Source: Glossina fuscipes
Lineage: Eukaryota > Arthropoda > Insecta > Diptera > Glossinidae
Reading direction: 5' to 3'
Assembly: GCF_014805625.2 (NCBI RefSeq)
Contig: NW_023998456.1
Span: forward strand, 2,788,384-2,852,383
Length of the DNA stretch: 64,000 nt
The notes beneath the pieces were generated by a model that was not told the DNA's origin, did not search any database, and was given only the letters and a program-made list of their open reading frames with translations. The position numbers and the translations under genes were made by a program. Numbering within the stretch: position 1 is the first letter of the stretch; the number at the start of each line of letters is the position of its first letter. Of the stretch, positions 22,924 through 33,288 are shown in pieces.

Positions 22924-24190
22924 CTTGGGGTTAGCTCCTCTGTTAAGGCGGCTAGATGACTTATGCAAGTTTTCTGCATATGCCGACGATGTGCTGGTTA
23001 CAGAGTGGGGGCAAGGTGTTGGTGTGAGTGTGTCACTGGAGAAAACCGTGATGATGCTGTTGAAAGGTAGCCTCTCACACGTTCGGCCGCCAGTGATTAG
23101 AATGAATGGGGCTAGTCTTAGGTACAAGACTGTTATCAAGTAGCTGGGTGTTAGCATAGGTTTTTCGCTCACTTTGCAAAACCATATATGGTAAACTATT
23201 GGTGCCCTGTGCAACTTATGGGTCGCCCATATGGCACCGAGCGACCACGACTGTTGTTGGTCAAAATAAAATTTTGAGCTTCCTGCGAGCTATTTTGTTG
23301 GCTTGTCTGCCCGTGTGTCGGTCAGTTTCAAAGGACGCGTTACAGATATTGTTGGGTGCAACCCCTTTAGACCTGGAAGCAAATCGAATTTGCACTGCCT
23401 TCGGGATAAAGAGGGGACTGCCGTTACTGCCAAATGACGGGTTAAGTAATGATGAAGTGGAGAGGTTCAATATCAGGGAGCGTATCACGCTTTTAAAGGA
23501 ACGTGTCCGTGCCTTATGGCAATCCCGTTGTGAAAACAGTTCATAAGGCAGAGCGACCTTTGAATTTATCCGCGATGTCCCGTACGTAGAAAAACATTCA
23601 GCTTTTAGCTTTAAGCTTCACCTGGAGTTTCTGCTTACGGGCCACGGATCCGTTAATGCATATCTGCATAAGAGAGGTCTGTCACAAACTGGGGCTTGCC
23701 TATGTGGCATGTGTAAAGATTGGTTGTATTCGGATCTCAGAGACTTGGAAGCAATGCGTCTACGACAGACCAATGAGAACTTTGACCTCAGTGTGGTCCT
23801 CTCTACTTCTGAGACCGTGGCAGTTTGGGCGCGTATGGTACTCGGGCGTTCATCAGACACAGCGCCGAGAGACTTGATCTGGACAACTCTGTCTCATCCT
23901 CTTGCGTGCTCTTCTTGTACGGCGACGGTGACTGAACAATAGTGGCTCAGGACGCATACGAGGTGCTGAATTTTAGATAGCGCCGCCCCCTTTTGCTCAC
24001 GCTTAGGCTACCAGACCAGCGCTGCATAAATATTCACTTAAATCCTACTGCGATTTAGAATTTAAAATAATATTTAAGAAAATTCTTGGAATAATTGAGA
24101 GTAGTATGGTGCGATGTGCGGTGAATAGCCGGCTGGAAACAAAAGGCGGTAAATTAAAGACCTACTTCCTCTTCTTCTTAAAAATTAAGG
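22924..24190 (+). pseudogene. R1-like retrotransposon copy 1: deleted RT, C-terminal domain and 3' end
   Basis: Right after PWG the sequence jumps to the RT active-site region (LCKFSAYADDVL, with the YADD motif at about 22978-22989); about 1.1 kb of RT present in copy 2 is missing. The remainder reads in several frames through MLLKGSLSH, ATYGSPIWHRA and RICTAFGIKRGLPLLP to a short cysteine-containing end (LTGHGSVNAYLHKRGLS, GACLCG) typical of the C-terminal zinc knuckle of these elements. Frameshifts and stops (for example TAG near 23142) make it dead. The 3' end probably lies near 24150-24190, judged by loss of GC-balanced sequence. Confidence 0.75.
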
Positions 24191-24242
24191 AAAAAAGCGA
24201 TGAAGAATAAAATGTATGTGTTGTGAATCAGCATTGTAGCCT

Positions 24243-24290
24243 GAATCGATCTAAGCATGTTGGTCAGTCCTTCTGCCCGTGATAAACTTT
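24243..24290 (-). repeat. Dispersed repeat copy, reverse orientation
   Basis: The plus strand reads gaatcgatctaagcatgttg, the reverse complement of the acatgcttaaatcgattc word of the family. Only the left part is recognisable. Confidence 0.5.
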
Positions 24291-24582
24291 CACCTATTGA
24301 AAACAATAAAAATCTCAACTTTAAACTTTCCAAAAATTTTGAAGCTCTTCCACGCAGGTCGCTGTTGAAAATGATCCAAATTGGTCAAAAAAAATTGAAA
24401 ATAATTATGTTTTCAAAAGCAGAAATTTGGTTTCTTTTTCTTGTCGCTCATAAACTGAAGCAATGAAAATTGATATGTTTGATGATGATCACGCAGAGAA
24501 AGCTTCCGTAGTGGGTAATCATGAATTCTTCAAAGTGATTATACCTGTTTTAGACATTTTTCAAACCAATTATGGCTTATAG

Positions 24583-24851
24583 GTCGCGTTTCTTCTGGTC
24601 TATGCGAGAACGCTTCAAATTTTTATGACTCGCGGCAAGATCCTGATGAAGAACAGTCCGAAATGGAATTATTGCGTGCTACAGCTATGGCTCAAATACC
24701 CGTGAACTTTTCCAATTATGCTACACCACCTGTTAAGGTACCCGCTTGGGTTCAAGCCACGACACGTCTGCATGTAGAATTCAATGAAAGAGCGGTCGCT
24801 CAGCTAAAACTTTCGACGTACAACAACAGTGCATTGTGGACGTGGTTTTAA
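24583..24851 (+). CDS. Unidentified terminal exon
   Basis: A good acceptor (ggcttatag) precedes an open frame of about 88 residues ending in TAA at 24849-24851. The protein is acidic at first (DPDEEQSEMELLRA) and then reads PVKVPAWVQATTRLHVEFNE and ends NSALWTWF. The codon pattern is balanced like real coding DNA. AATAAA signals follow at about 24897-24905. I do not recognise the family. Upstream exons are not visible in 24190-24582; if they exist they lie beyond the retrotransposon block. It may be the 3' exon of a gene disrupted by, or spanning, the element, or a gene fragment. Confidence 0.45.
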
Positions 24852-24969
24852 GGAAAAGTGAAAAAGTTATATATATTTGTATTTCCATTATCTAAAAATA
24901 AATAAATACTATTAAATACCAAAATATTTATTTACAAATAATTGATTTCATACAGTACGTTGCTTGGAG

Positions 24970-26417
24970 AAGCCATGCGCATATTAACACAATTGCTTAT
25001 CTTACGAAAATGCTTGTGTTAAGCAAGATTGACTATGCTTTGATAATTTATGGCAATAGCTGCAAATCTAATATCAACATCCTTAAAGCGGTCTATCACC
25101 AAGCCGTTAGAACAAGTTGTTATGCTTTTCGTACGACGCCCATAAATAATATTATAACTGAAACTGGTCTCCAAACTTTAGAAAATACACTGTATGAGTT
25201 AAAAGCTAAAATAGTCCCTAAGCTTCTTAATTCAAACAAATCCATTCTCGGTGATGACGTAAGAAAGATTATTATTGCGAAGAAAATTCCAAAGTCACCA
25301 TCTGCAATTGACCGTTGTTTGTGCATCGCAAAGGAATTGAACATTCCCTTAAAAATTTCTCGCTCTTTTGGTGTTAAACCTCCCTGGATTTTGAAAGACT
25401 GCTCTTTTGACATCTCACTGTCTATGCACAAGAAAGAAGATACTCCAAATTACGTCTTCTGAGCTGAGAAAACCCAAGTATTGGAGAGTACTGATTGGAA
25501 TCTTTTGTACACAGACGGCTCAAAATCTCCTGGTCTGCCTCCTGCTTGTGCGGTGGTAGATGCTACAGGACGGGTTCTTCTCAACCACATATTTCACGAA
25601 AGCACTTCAACTTTCATAACCGAAGCCAGAGCTATCCTTCACGCTGCCAACCTTGCCCATAAAAACAAACTCAAAACCGTCATTGTTACTGACAGTTTGT
25701 CTGTATTACAAGCTACCCGGAACCCTTCGGCTTCGAGATGGAGCACCATCAACAAATTAAGGCATATAATTACTACACCCGACGGAAAAATTAAAATGTT
25801 ATGGGTACCAAGTCACATCGGTTTACTAGGAAATGAGCAGGCTGATTGAGCGGCAAAGTATGCTGCTTCTGCTCCTCTAATTATGGATGATGTCATGGAA
25901 AAGTTGGATCTTCGAAGATACATTGGAAGAAAAGTTAAAGAGAAAATTGCAGAAGGAAATTTACAATACCATCATCAACACTACTCTTGCATTAACCCGC
26001 AATTAACTCCACCTCTATATCCAACAAATGTTGAGAAAACCAAGATCCAAACATTTTCGAGAATTCGCCTTGGTCATACAATTGCAACTCACCAATGGAT
26101 CCTGAAGAAGTCTTCTCCCCCAATCTGCTGTTGTGGACAAACTCTTACTATAAAGCACATTCTCTGCGACTGCCTCAACTTTTCCTTGGCTAGAAGTATT
26201 GCATTTGGAACTATTAACCCTTTGAACATTCTACAATCAGCTTCAGAACAGAATATCAATTCTATACATTACTTTATTAATACTACTAAGCTTATTATCT
26301 AATATCCATTTATTTAAATTAGAGCCGATAGCCTGTGTTGCTAGTGCTCAATGTCTTTTTTTTAGTCTAAGAATTCAATTCATTAGTCTAAAATTAAAAT
26401 AATAATAATAATACAAA
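24970..26417 (+). pseudogene. 5'-truncated I-clade non-LTR retrotransposon with RNase H domain
   Basis: The frame enters in the RT thumb region (SKIDYALIIYG, then RTSCYAFRTTPINNI). It continues to an RNase H domain: YTDGSK with the first Asp, a Glu in TEARAILHAA, an Asp in IVTDSLSVLQA, and WVPSHIGLLGNEQAD with the last Asp. A CCCG...H..C-type cysteine/histidine knuckle lies near 26120-26175. The coding frame ends at 26302. A short 3' UTR terminates in ATA/TAA repeats (about 26395-26412), the usual 3' end of I elements. Two in-frame TGA codons (about 25459 and 25847) inactivate it, the second just after NEQAD. Start at ~24970 is approximate. Confidence 0.85.
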
Positions 26418-27159
26418 TAATTGACAAAATTGACTACTTTTTACGTGAAATATTTTATTCATTTTGCTGCCAAGCTGAAATTTTTATAAAGGATGTGAAA
26501 TATGCGGCTCGTTATTTTTGTCGAAAAACAAACTGCATACTGAAGCCAAATAAATAGTCTAAAGGAAAGAGTCTCTACCAGAGGTTGAGCTTGTTACCGT
26601 TTGAAAGAAAACAGATAAGGAGATACATATCTAATTCACGTCTTCGATGAGCATGAATCTTACATAAATCAATAATGGAAATGAAAAGATCACCTTCACT
26701 TGATATTATATATAGGTCCTCCGATCGTAAATTTTGTCGTAAATTTATTCGGTGCGGGTGTCTGTATGAAATAAACGAAAACAATCTGAATAATTGGCAT
26801 GAAAATTATTAAACATTTCTTTGTTTTATGCTGCTATGAGCTGACATTCATCTTCACTTTTTTACGAGAATTTTATTCTTTATTTTTCAAACTATTCAAT
26901 AGACTCATCAACTTCAACGGATTATTTTCATTTTGATACAACTTCATCGGATTATTTTTTAAATCCGTGGAATTGATTACAGAATTTTATATTTGTCCAC
27001 GTCAACCCCGACATATGTCGGTGGATGTTGATGAAATCAATTATAGGTACCGTGTCATCGTCACGCTTTAGAATTTTCGCTAAAAGCAAAGCCATATATA
27101 TGTGCATTGAAACTGCATAAATAATCAGAGTGCGAGGCGATAAGAGGTATATGCTTGCC

Positions 27160-27215
27160 TTGTATTCTAAAATAAAATAAAAATAAGTAAATAAATGATG
27201 AATAATAATAAGTAC
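27160..27215 (+). repeat. AT-rich repeat module end, copy A
   Basis: Reads gtattctaaaataaaataaa, then aaataagtaaataaatgatg. Related copies begin near 27318 and 28125. Confidence 0.6.
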
Positions 27216-27317
27216 GATAAACACGAACTTACTATTGGCATACAGCGAATGTTACTTGTTGATGAGCTGGGCGGTGGATTATTTCATGAACGGTGTGTTG
27301 GACGGATTGCCTCCTTC

Positions 27318-27380
27318 GTATTGTAAAATAAAATAAAAATAAATGAATGAATAATAAATATAATAATATTTATACATCTG
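27318..27380 (+). repeat. AT-rich repeat module end, copy B
   Basis: Reads gtattgtaaaataaaataaa, then aaataaatgaatgaataata. It shares with copy A a preceding gcct..cttcgtatt-like word. Confidence 0.6.
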
Positions 27381-27989
27381 TACCTTTACTTTATATGCTT
27401 CCTAGTGCTGGGGTATGCTCAGTGGCATCAGGCTCTGACTCGCAAGAATTTGATGTTTTATTGAATGTTTAAAGAATAGTTTGACTTTTCAGAAGTTTCC
27501 AATTTGTTTATTCTCTTACTTCGCTTACATTTTGACAATAAATATAAACTCCTTTTACACTACGAAAGCATTTCAAGAACCGTAGTTTGATTGAAGTTAC
27601 ATGCTTATTACATTTCCTATCATCGCAAACTCGCTCTAGTCATTTTAAAACTTTGACCATATAATTATAAATTTACATCGAAGTTCTACAAATTGTACAA
27701 ACACTTCGCCAGTTCGAAGCGTACTCTCGTTATTATTATCTAATAACAAGTTTCGCTTTTTTGCTGTATTCGCGTTGTCGTTTTCGGCTCTCGCCTAATT
27801 TTGACTCCACTACTCGACCGGACCGGTCTGTCCGTCGACACGGACCATTTGGAGCTGTTTTACGATTCAAGGTTTCCTTTTGGTAACCTTACCATATCCC
27901 AATCATAAACGGTCTGTTTCTGACTACCTCCCGTCGTCCGTCTAGTAGTTAATCCTATTCTTAACCTCACTTAGCCTACCATTCCTTCT

Positions 27990-28065
27990 CAAAGGCGAAG
28001 CACCTGTGAGTCCAAAACAAGCGACGACTTCGGTTCCTCACAATACTCATATATATATATATATC
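27990..28065. repeat. LTR-like repeat segment, copy 1
   Basis: The words gtccaaaacaagcgacgact, cctcacaatactc and a (TA)n-tctttt tail match in order the segment at 28573-28640 (gcggccaaaacgagggtcga, ccctcacaaca, (TA)n-tcttt). Possible degenerate solo LTRs or a tandem duplication; the class is not established. Confidence 0.45.
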
Positions 28066-28124
28066 TTTTTGTTTGGCGTATGGTGGGAAAAGGGTGCTTC
28101 CTGATGTGTCGTTGGGTGGTGTAC

Positions 28125-28190
28125 GCTAAAATAGAATAAAAATAAGTGGACAAATAATAAATATATAAATACATTTACAAGGCCTTTCGG
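28125..28190 (+). repeat. AT-rich repeat module end, copy C
   Basis: Reads gctaaaatagaataaaaata, then aagtggacaaataataaata. Third member of the set at 27160 and 27318. Confidence 0.6.
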
Positions 28191-28377
28191 CCCATTCTCT
28201 AGAGCTGGAGCAGATCAGCAGCCCCAGGAAAACACAGGAACATTTATTATTTACAGGGACGTTTATTATCCTTTATTTTAATATAAATTTTATTCCGACT
28301 GCTATGAATCGCAAACTATGACTCTAAACGACGACTCGCTCTCGATGACGCTAAAACAAGACTAACTCTAAATTATT

Positions 28378-28522
28378 CTAATTTATTCTACGCTACCCTA
28401 GTTTTAACCTATTTTTATTCTATCCCTATCCTATTCTTATTCTATTCCTAATCCTATTCTTATTCTATTCTTATTCTACTCCTATCCTATTCTTAGTCTA
28501 TTCTTACTCTATTCCTATGCTA
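28378..28522. repeat. Minisatellite of (ctattctta)-like units
   Basis: A pyrimidine-rich run of imperfect ctattcttattctattcct units, about 145 bp, interrupted and variable in length. Confidence 0.8.
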
Positions 28523-28572
28523 ACTTACTCTCCAATTTAAACTAGTACTCTCTTTCCCCCACCAGAGAACCC

Positions 28573-28645
28573 GTGCGGCCAAAACGAGGGTCGACTTTGG
28601 GCCCTCACAACATTTATATAAATATATATATATCTTTGGTAGGCA
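28573..28645. repeat. LTR-like repeat segment, copy 2
   Basis: Partner of 27990-28065, with the same word order and a similar (TA)n run. The upstream flanks also share short words (atcgcaaact at about 27626 and 28308). Confidence 0.45.
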
Positions 28646-29314
28646 GTGTGCTGCATGATGGTGTCTTGTAATTTAGAATTAAGTAACATTTTTGTCGAAA
28701 GGTTCTCTGAAGGTTTTGGCTGCGACCAGCATGAATAAAATGTAGCCAAACAAATTTACGCGATGGCTTCTACCGTTGCTACAGAAACCTGCTGCCCTCA
28801 AGAAATCAAGCCCCGAAGCTACCGTTGCCTAGATGTGCTAGCCGATGTTTGATTCCCCCATATGTTGCCGCACAGCTATATAGAAAATTGTGTACGCTTC
28901 CTTGAATACGTTGGGGACCTCTTCTGTTGGAAATACCTCTCATCTCTTCATAAATGTCTTCTTTTTCCTGATATTCCGTTCGTTTGTTTCTTTGTCTTTG
29001 ACTATCACTTGGAGATTCCAATTATTAAGGCGTAATAATGTGGCTCGCCATCGCCGTAATCAATATCATTAATTTTACCCGCAATCAAAGCATCTCCTGG
29101 AGAACCACAAGGTGTATCTATCGAAGTTTCTTTTATCTCTTCTAATAAATTTGGATCTGAAAGCTTAGTAATTTAATAAAAAATTTTAATATGGCTTTGT
29201 TAATTAGCGTAGCGTAGAACAAAGTACCGGTTGAAGGCAGCAATAGTAGTAATGGGAAAATTTCTGAACATGATACGTGTTTCTTTTCAGAGATAAACAT
29301 TACTTTGAGGCAAC

Positions 29315-29410
29315 TCTAAACTAACAGATTTCGCGAGGAAATTTCTCATTTAACAGACTTCGTGAGGATATTTCGACCAGTTTAACAGACTTCGCGAGGA
29401 AGATTCTCAT
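29315..29410. repeat. Tandem repeat, three units of ~35 bp
   Basis: Three imperfect units built on taacagacttcgcgaggaa followed by attctcat-type sequence. Confidence 0.8.
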
Positions 29411-30886
29411 TCATCTCATTCATTATATTAAAAATTAGTGTTAATTGGTGGAGAAAAAGAAGGAATTACACATGAGTACATTCATACATATTTTTGGGGA
29501 AATATTTTTAAAAGGAGACCAATCTCAGTGTTAAGTGAGATTTGCATAAATATTTCTAAATTCAGGTATGTAGCATGTGTAGATATCTTTTGTTTTTACA
29601 ACTAAGTGGAGTAAGTTGAATTTAGAGAGCTGTAAAGATATATTGGAGCTTGATGTTACATATACCGAAGAACGCAGTTGAATGAAAATAGATATGCGCA
29701 ACGCGACAACTATGCAACAAAATATATAAAAAACAATAGGACAATTATGGTTTAAGACATGTTCATGCACTACATTTACAAAATTTGTTAATAATATAAT
29801 AATGATATAATAATAATAACACGCAATAATATATGTAATACAAGTCGCCGTCGGCGTACACTGAATAAATAGTTAATATAAAGTGGAAAACTGCTTTTTC
29901 AGGTAGAGAAAGGTCAAAGCTATCGAGTTCAATTGTCATCTACTCTAGTGCTTCCCGTTTCTCTATAAGTTTTACCTGTAGAAGTCGCTGTCCAAAATGC
30001 ATGGAAACACCTAATATAATCAATATGTAATAGGAGGAAACTGAAAAGAAGAATACCTTACCTTACCTACATACCACTCCGTTCACCTCTGTGGCGAGCT
30101 CTGAAAATTGCCATTAATAAATATTATAAAAAACATTGTAACGTTAATCGACGATGCTCGACATTACAAAACCCTCGCGGAATTCGTTACGGCCTTTACG
30201 TGATAATGATTCGGATGCCGCATAAAATAATTAAAAACGAAATATATGATCAAACGATGAAATTCGCTTTTTTACGCTATGAGTAATTATCAAAAGTGGA
30301 AAAAGATAAAAAAGTGAAATAAATTGAGATAATCATTTATCATTTGCACAACGATTTTTATGGGTCAGGGACATTTTTATCATGGTCGGGGAGATTTTTA
30401 TAATGGTCGGAAGGAATTTTATCACGGTTGGAATGACTATATATTGAATAACGTCAGTAAATCTTGGTATTTATTACGGTCAATCATTGACCGCGAAGCA
30501 AAGCAATTTTATACGACGGTTTTATGAGACGTTTTCCGCGCCACCCTAGAGGTACCGTTATAGGCGCGTTGCCAATTGTTTTAAATGGCTGGCTCCCCAG
30601 TAGACCTACACCATTATAAAGGTAACGTAACTTATATATAATAGTATCCATATATAATAATGATAAAAATATAAAACTGTTATTTACTTCTCGATTTGGT
30701 TCGAAATGACATCTGTGGTTCGATATGTTTTGTTTTGACTGTAGTTCTATTACAGTTGGCAATGCTACTTTGTGCTGCTGTGCAAAAGACGCAATGTTTG
30801 TCAATTTTTTGTACCATATTATTGAACAGCTGTTCGAAATCGACTTTGCTATAAGTCTGTTGCGAAAAAATTATTTGTTGCTAAAA

Positions 30887-31935
30887 ATGTTAAGCTCAAT
30901 GGTTAAAGAACATCAAAGCAAGCAAATTAAACGGAAACAAGAACAAGGTAAACTATAAAACTGAAAATAGTTTTGGAAATAGAGTGTAACGTGATCCTTC
31001 CATTCGCAGAAATCAAACGTAAAGAAGCAATAGAAGCCTCGAATGAATTAACTAAAGCCTTGGTAGAACATCTGAACGTAGGGTAATGTATTATTTTTTC
31101 TGTTTACTCAAAAACAGAAATAACATTACATTGATATCCTAGAGTAAATCGGGATATGTCGTATATTGGCGTCAAAGTCAACATTTTGAGATATTTAGAA
31201 ATAAAAAAGTTAAAACCTTTTTTTGCAGCTAATAAGACGATTAGAAACGGCGTTTTTTGGTGGCTTATACAATATTTCCATTTATCATGCGTATCTGCTC
31301 ACATTCAAGTTGCCAAGCAGTTTATTATCCTCCAGTGTTTTTTTTTTCACCAAAGCAAATTTTTATTGTTTTTTATATATTTTTTTCTCATTCCCTCTCC
31401 CTCGTTTCAATATCTTTTTTTCAACTTTTCCACTTCAATTGTATTATTTCCTTAGCTTGCACTGTCAAGATATTTTCCATTTGCAAAAAAGAAAACCTAT
31501 GTTTAAAACGCCCTCAAAACTATGCTAAAAAATATTGGCAAAATTACTACATTCAACAAACGATCAATAAGGTCAAAAGTTGAAAATATATATTAAGATG
31601 TTTTTTTTTTCAGAGTGGCTCAAGCGTATTTGAATCAAAAACGCTTGGATTCAGAAGCGAAACAATTACATGCCGGAGCGACAAACTTTGCTAAACAAAC
31701 ACAGCAATGGTTACAATTAATTGATAATTTCAGCAGCGCGTTGAAGGTGTTTTCTCGATATCATAGAAAGATCGATCGATTCATGTAATCAAATTTACTT
31801 TAATGACAGGAACTAGGTGACGTCGAGAATTGGGCACGTAGTATAGAATCGGATATGCTGGTTATCCAACAAACCCTAGAAATTGCTTACAAAACTAGTA
31901 GACAAATTCAGTCTACACAACAAGATAGTAACTAA
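30887..31935 (+). CDS. Blos1: BLOC-1 subunit 1 (BLOS1/GCN5L1) homologue, four exons
   Basis: BLOS1 is a small coiled-coil subunit of the BLOC-1 complex (biogenesis of lysosome-related organelles) and is shared with BORC. Exons 30887-30947, 31010-31082, 31614-31746 and 31810-31935 join in frame to 393 nt (130 aa plus TAA). Hallmarks are a short basic start (MLSSMVKEHQSKQ), the EASNELTKALVEHLNVGVAQ helix, the NQKRLDSEAKQL segment and an ELGDVENWARSIE C-terminal helix. The length agrees with animal BLOS1 proteins. The ATG at 30887 lies in an A-rich context (aaaaatg). The gene points toward transformer-2, which is on the other strand. Confidence 0.92.
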
Positions 31936-33288
31936 AATTCCACGAAGATGGAAACGTTAACTGGGGCTTAATCTAGAGTGCATTTTCTTTGAGATTTCCT
32001 CCAAAACCATATCAATTCATGTTTATTTTATTTAAATGGTTTTTAATGTATAAATTTTTACATAACATACGAAAAATTATTAACTAGAACTTAAACATAC
32101 TGAAAATTTAAATAAAATTCTAATTCTGGTTATAAATAAGCGAAACGTGAACTGAAGAAGAGAATAGTAACAGTAATTCTGCAAGAAAAAAAAATGAAAA
32201 GAAATCGCATCTCAGGAAAAAACAATATTTACAAGACTTAATTTAAAAGAAAAAATAAAATACACAGTGTTGTAAGCACGTGAATTTCCCAGCAATAATA
32301 AGAGAACGCATAGAAAGATTAAAGTTAGCTTGTACAAGTAAATCAATGTATATATATATATGATGAAATGTATATAAATCGTTAAATTAAATTAAATTCA
32401 CAGCTTTTTTTCTCATTTACACAAAAAATGCGCGCCTAACGAAAACCGCAATTAATTTAAACACTAAAGTAAAACTAAAAACAAGATACATGAAAAGATA
32501 GCCACTGAAAAAACATTAATAACGAGGACGACCTGAAAAAAAGAAAAAATGTATTAATAGGACATACTTTGAAAAATTATTTGAAACTATCAAAGTAAAA
32601 TTTTCTACTTCACGTTTTAAGAACTCGCAATCCTTGCATCACTTCTTTTCATCAAATTTAAAAACAAAAATCGCTATATAAGACGAAATTTTATGACATT
32701 TACATGCTTTTAACTTAAAAAAGTAAATAGGAATTTTACATTGCTCGACATGGGTCAACCATTGTCGTATCCACTACGCTATTACACCGTACGAGTTTAG
32801 GATGGATCGAAGATGAATTCTGTTGTCATATAGATCGCATATTGTACATAGGATATATGTTTTGCAACTCATAAATACATGATAAACATAAGACAATTTG
32901 TCAGTGATTCGTAGGCGGCATTCAAAGTTACAAGCTACCTTTATATATCTCTTTTTACAGTGGACGAATCTTTTGTGCAGCTTAGAAGGACGAATCTCCT
33001 ACTTGAGGGTTAAAATCCTATTTCAAAATTTTGAAAGAAAATATGCACAATTGTGAGACCGCAAGTCAGAACAACAAGTGTTTTTGAATTCCATTTTTTA
33101 ATTGTTTGATAATTGTGGACAAAACACTTTTGACACTATCCAAATTAATTTGTTCACTTCCTTCATTTAATTCTTACGCGCCGTTATTTGGGACTAAGAT
33201 AATCATTAACATAACTAGCAGGCTTAATATATTTTTTGACTACATAATGGATTAATTGCCGAAATGCTTTATAAAAAGTGTACGCATA
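31936..33288. other. Convergent 3' region between BLOS1 and tra2
   Basis: About 1.35 kb of AT-rich sequence between two stop codons on opposite strands. It must contain both 3' UTRs. Candidate AATAAA words occur near 32115 and 32257 on the plus strand. No other gene seen. Confidence 0.6.

Larger units (their letters stand above)
26418..30886. other. Intergenic DNA with degenerate repeats, no gene seen
   Basis: Holds the repeat modules listed separately at 26990-28670, a pentanucleotide-like minisatellite at 28380-28520 and a ~35-bp tandem repeat at 29315-29410. The last few hundred bases are presumably the BLOS1 promoter and 5' UTR. No coding segment is supported. Confidence 0.5.

Noticed and set aside
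25840..25850. Selenocysteine or readthrough at the in-frame TGA after NEQAD
   Set aside because: No SECIS-like element is expected in a non-LTR element. A single point mutation in a dead copy explains it.
30484..30804. 106-codon minus-strand frame upstream of BLOS1
   Set aside because: Lies in the presumed BLOS1 promoter/5' UTR, with no recognisable domain.
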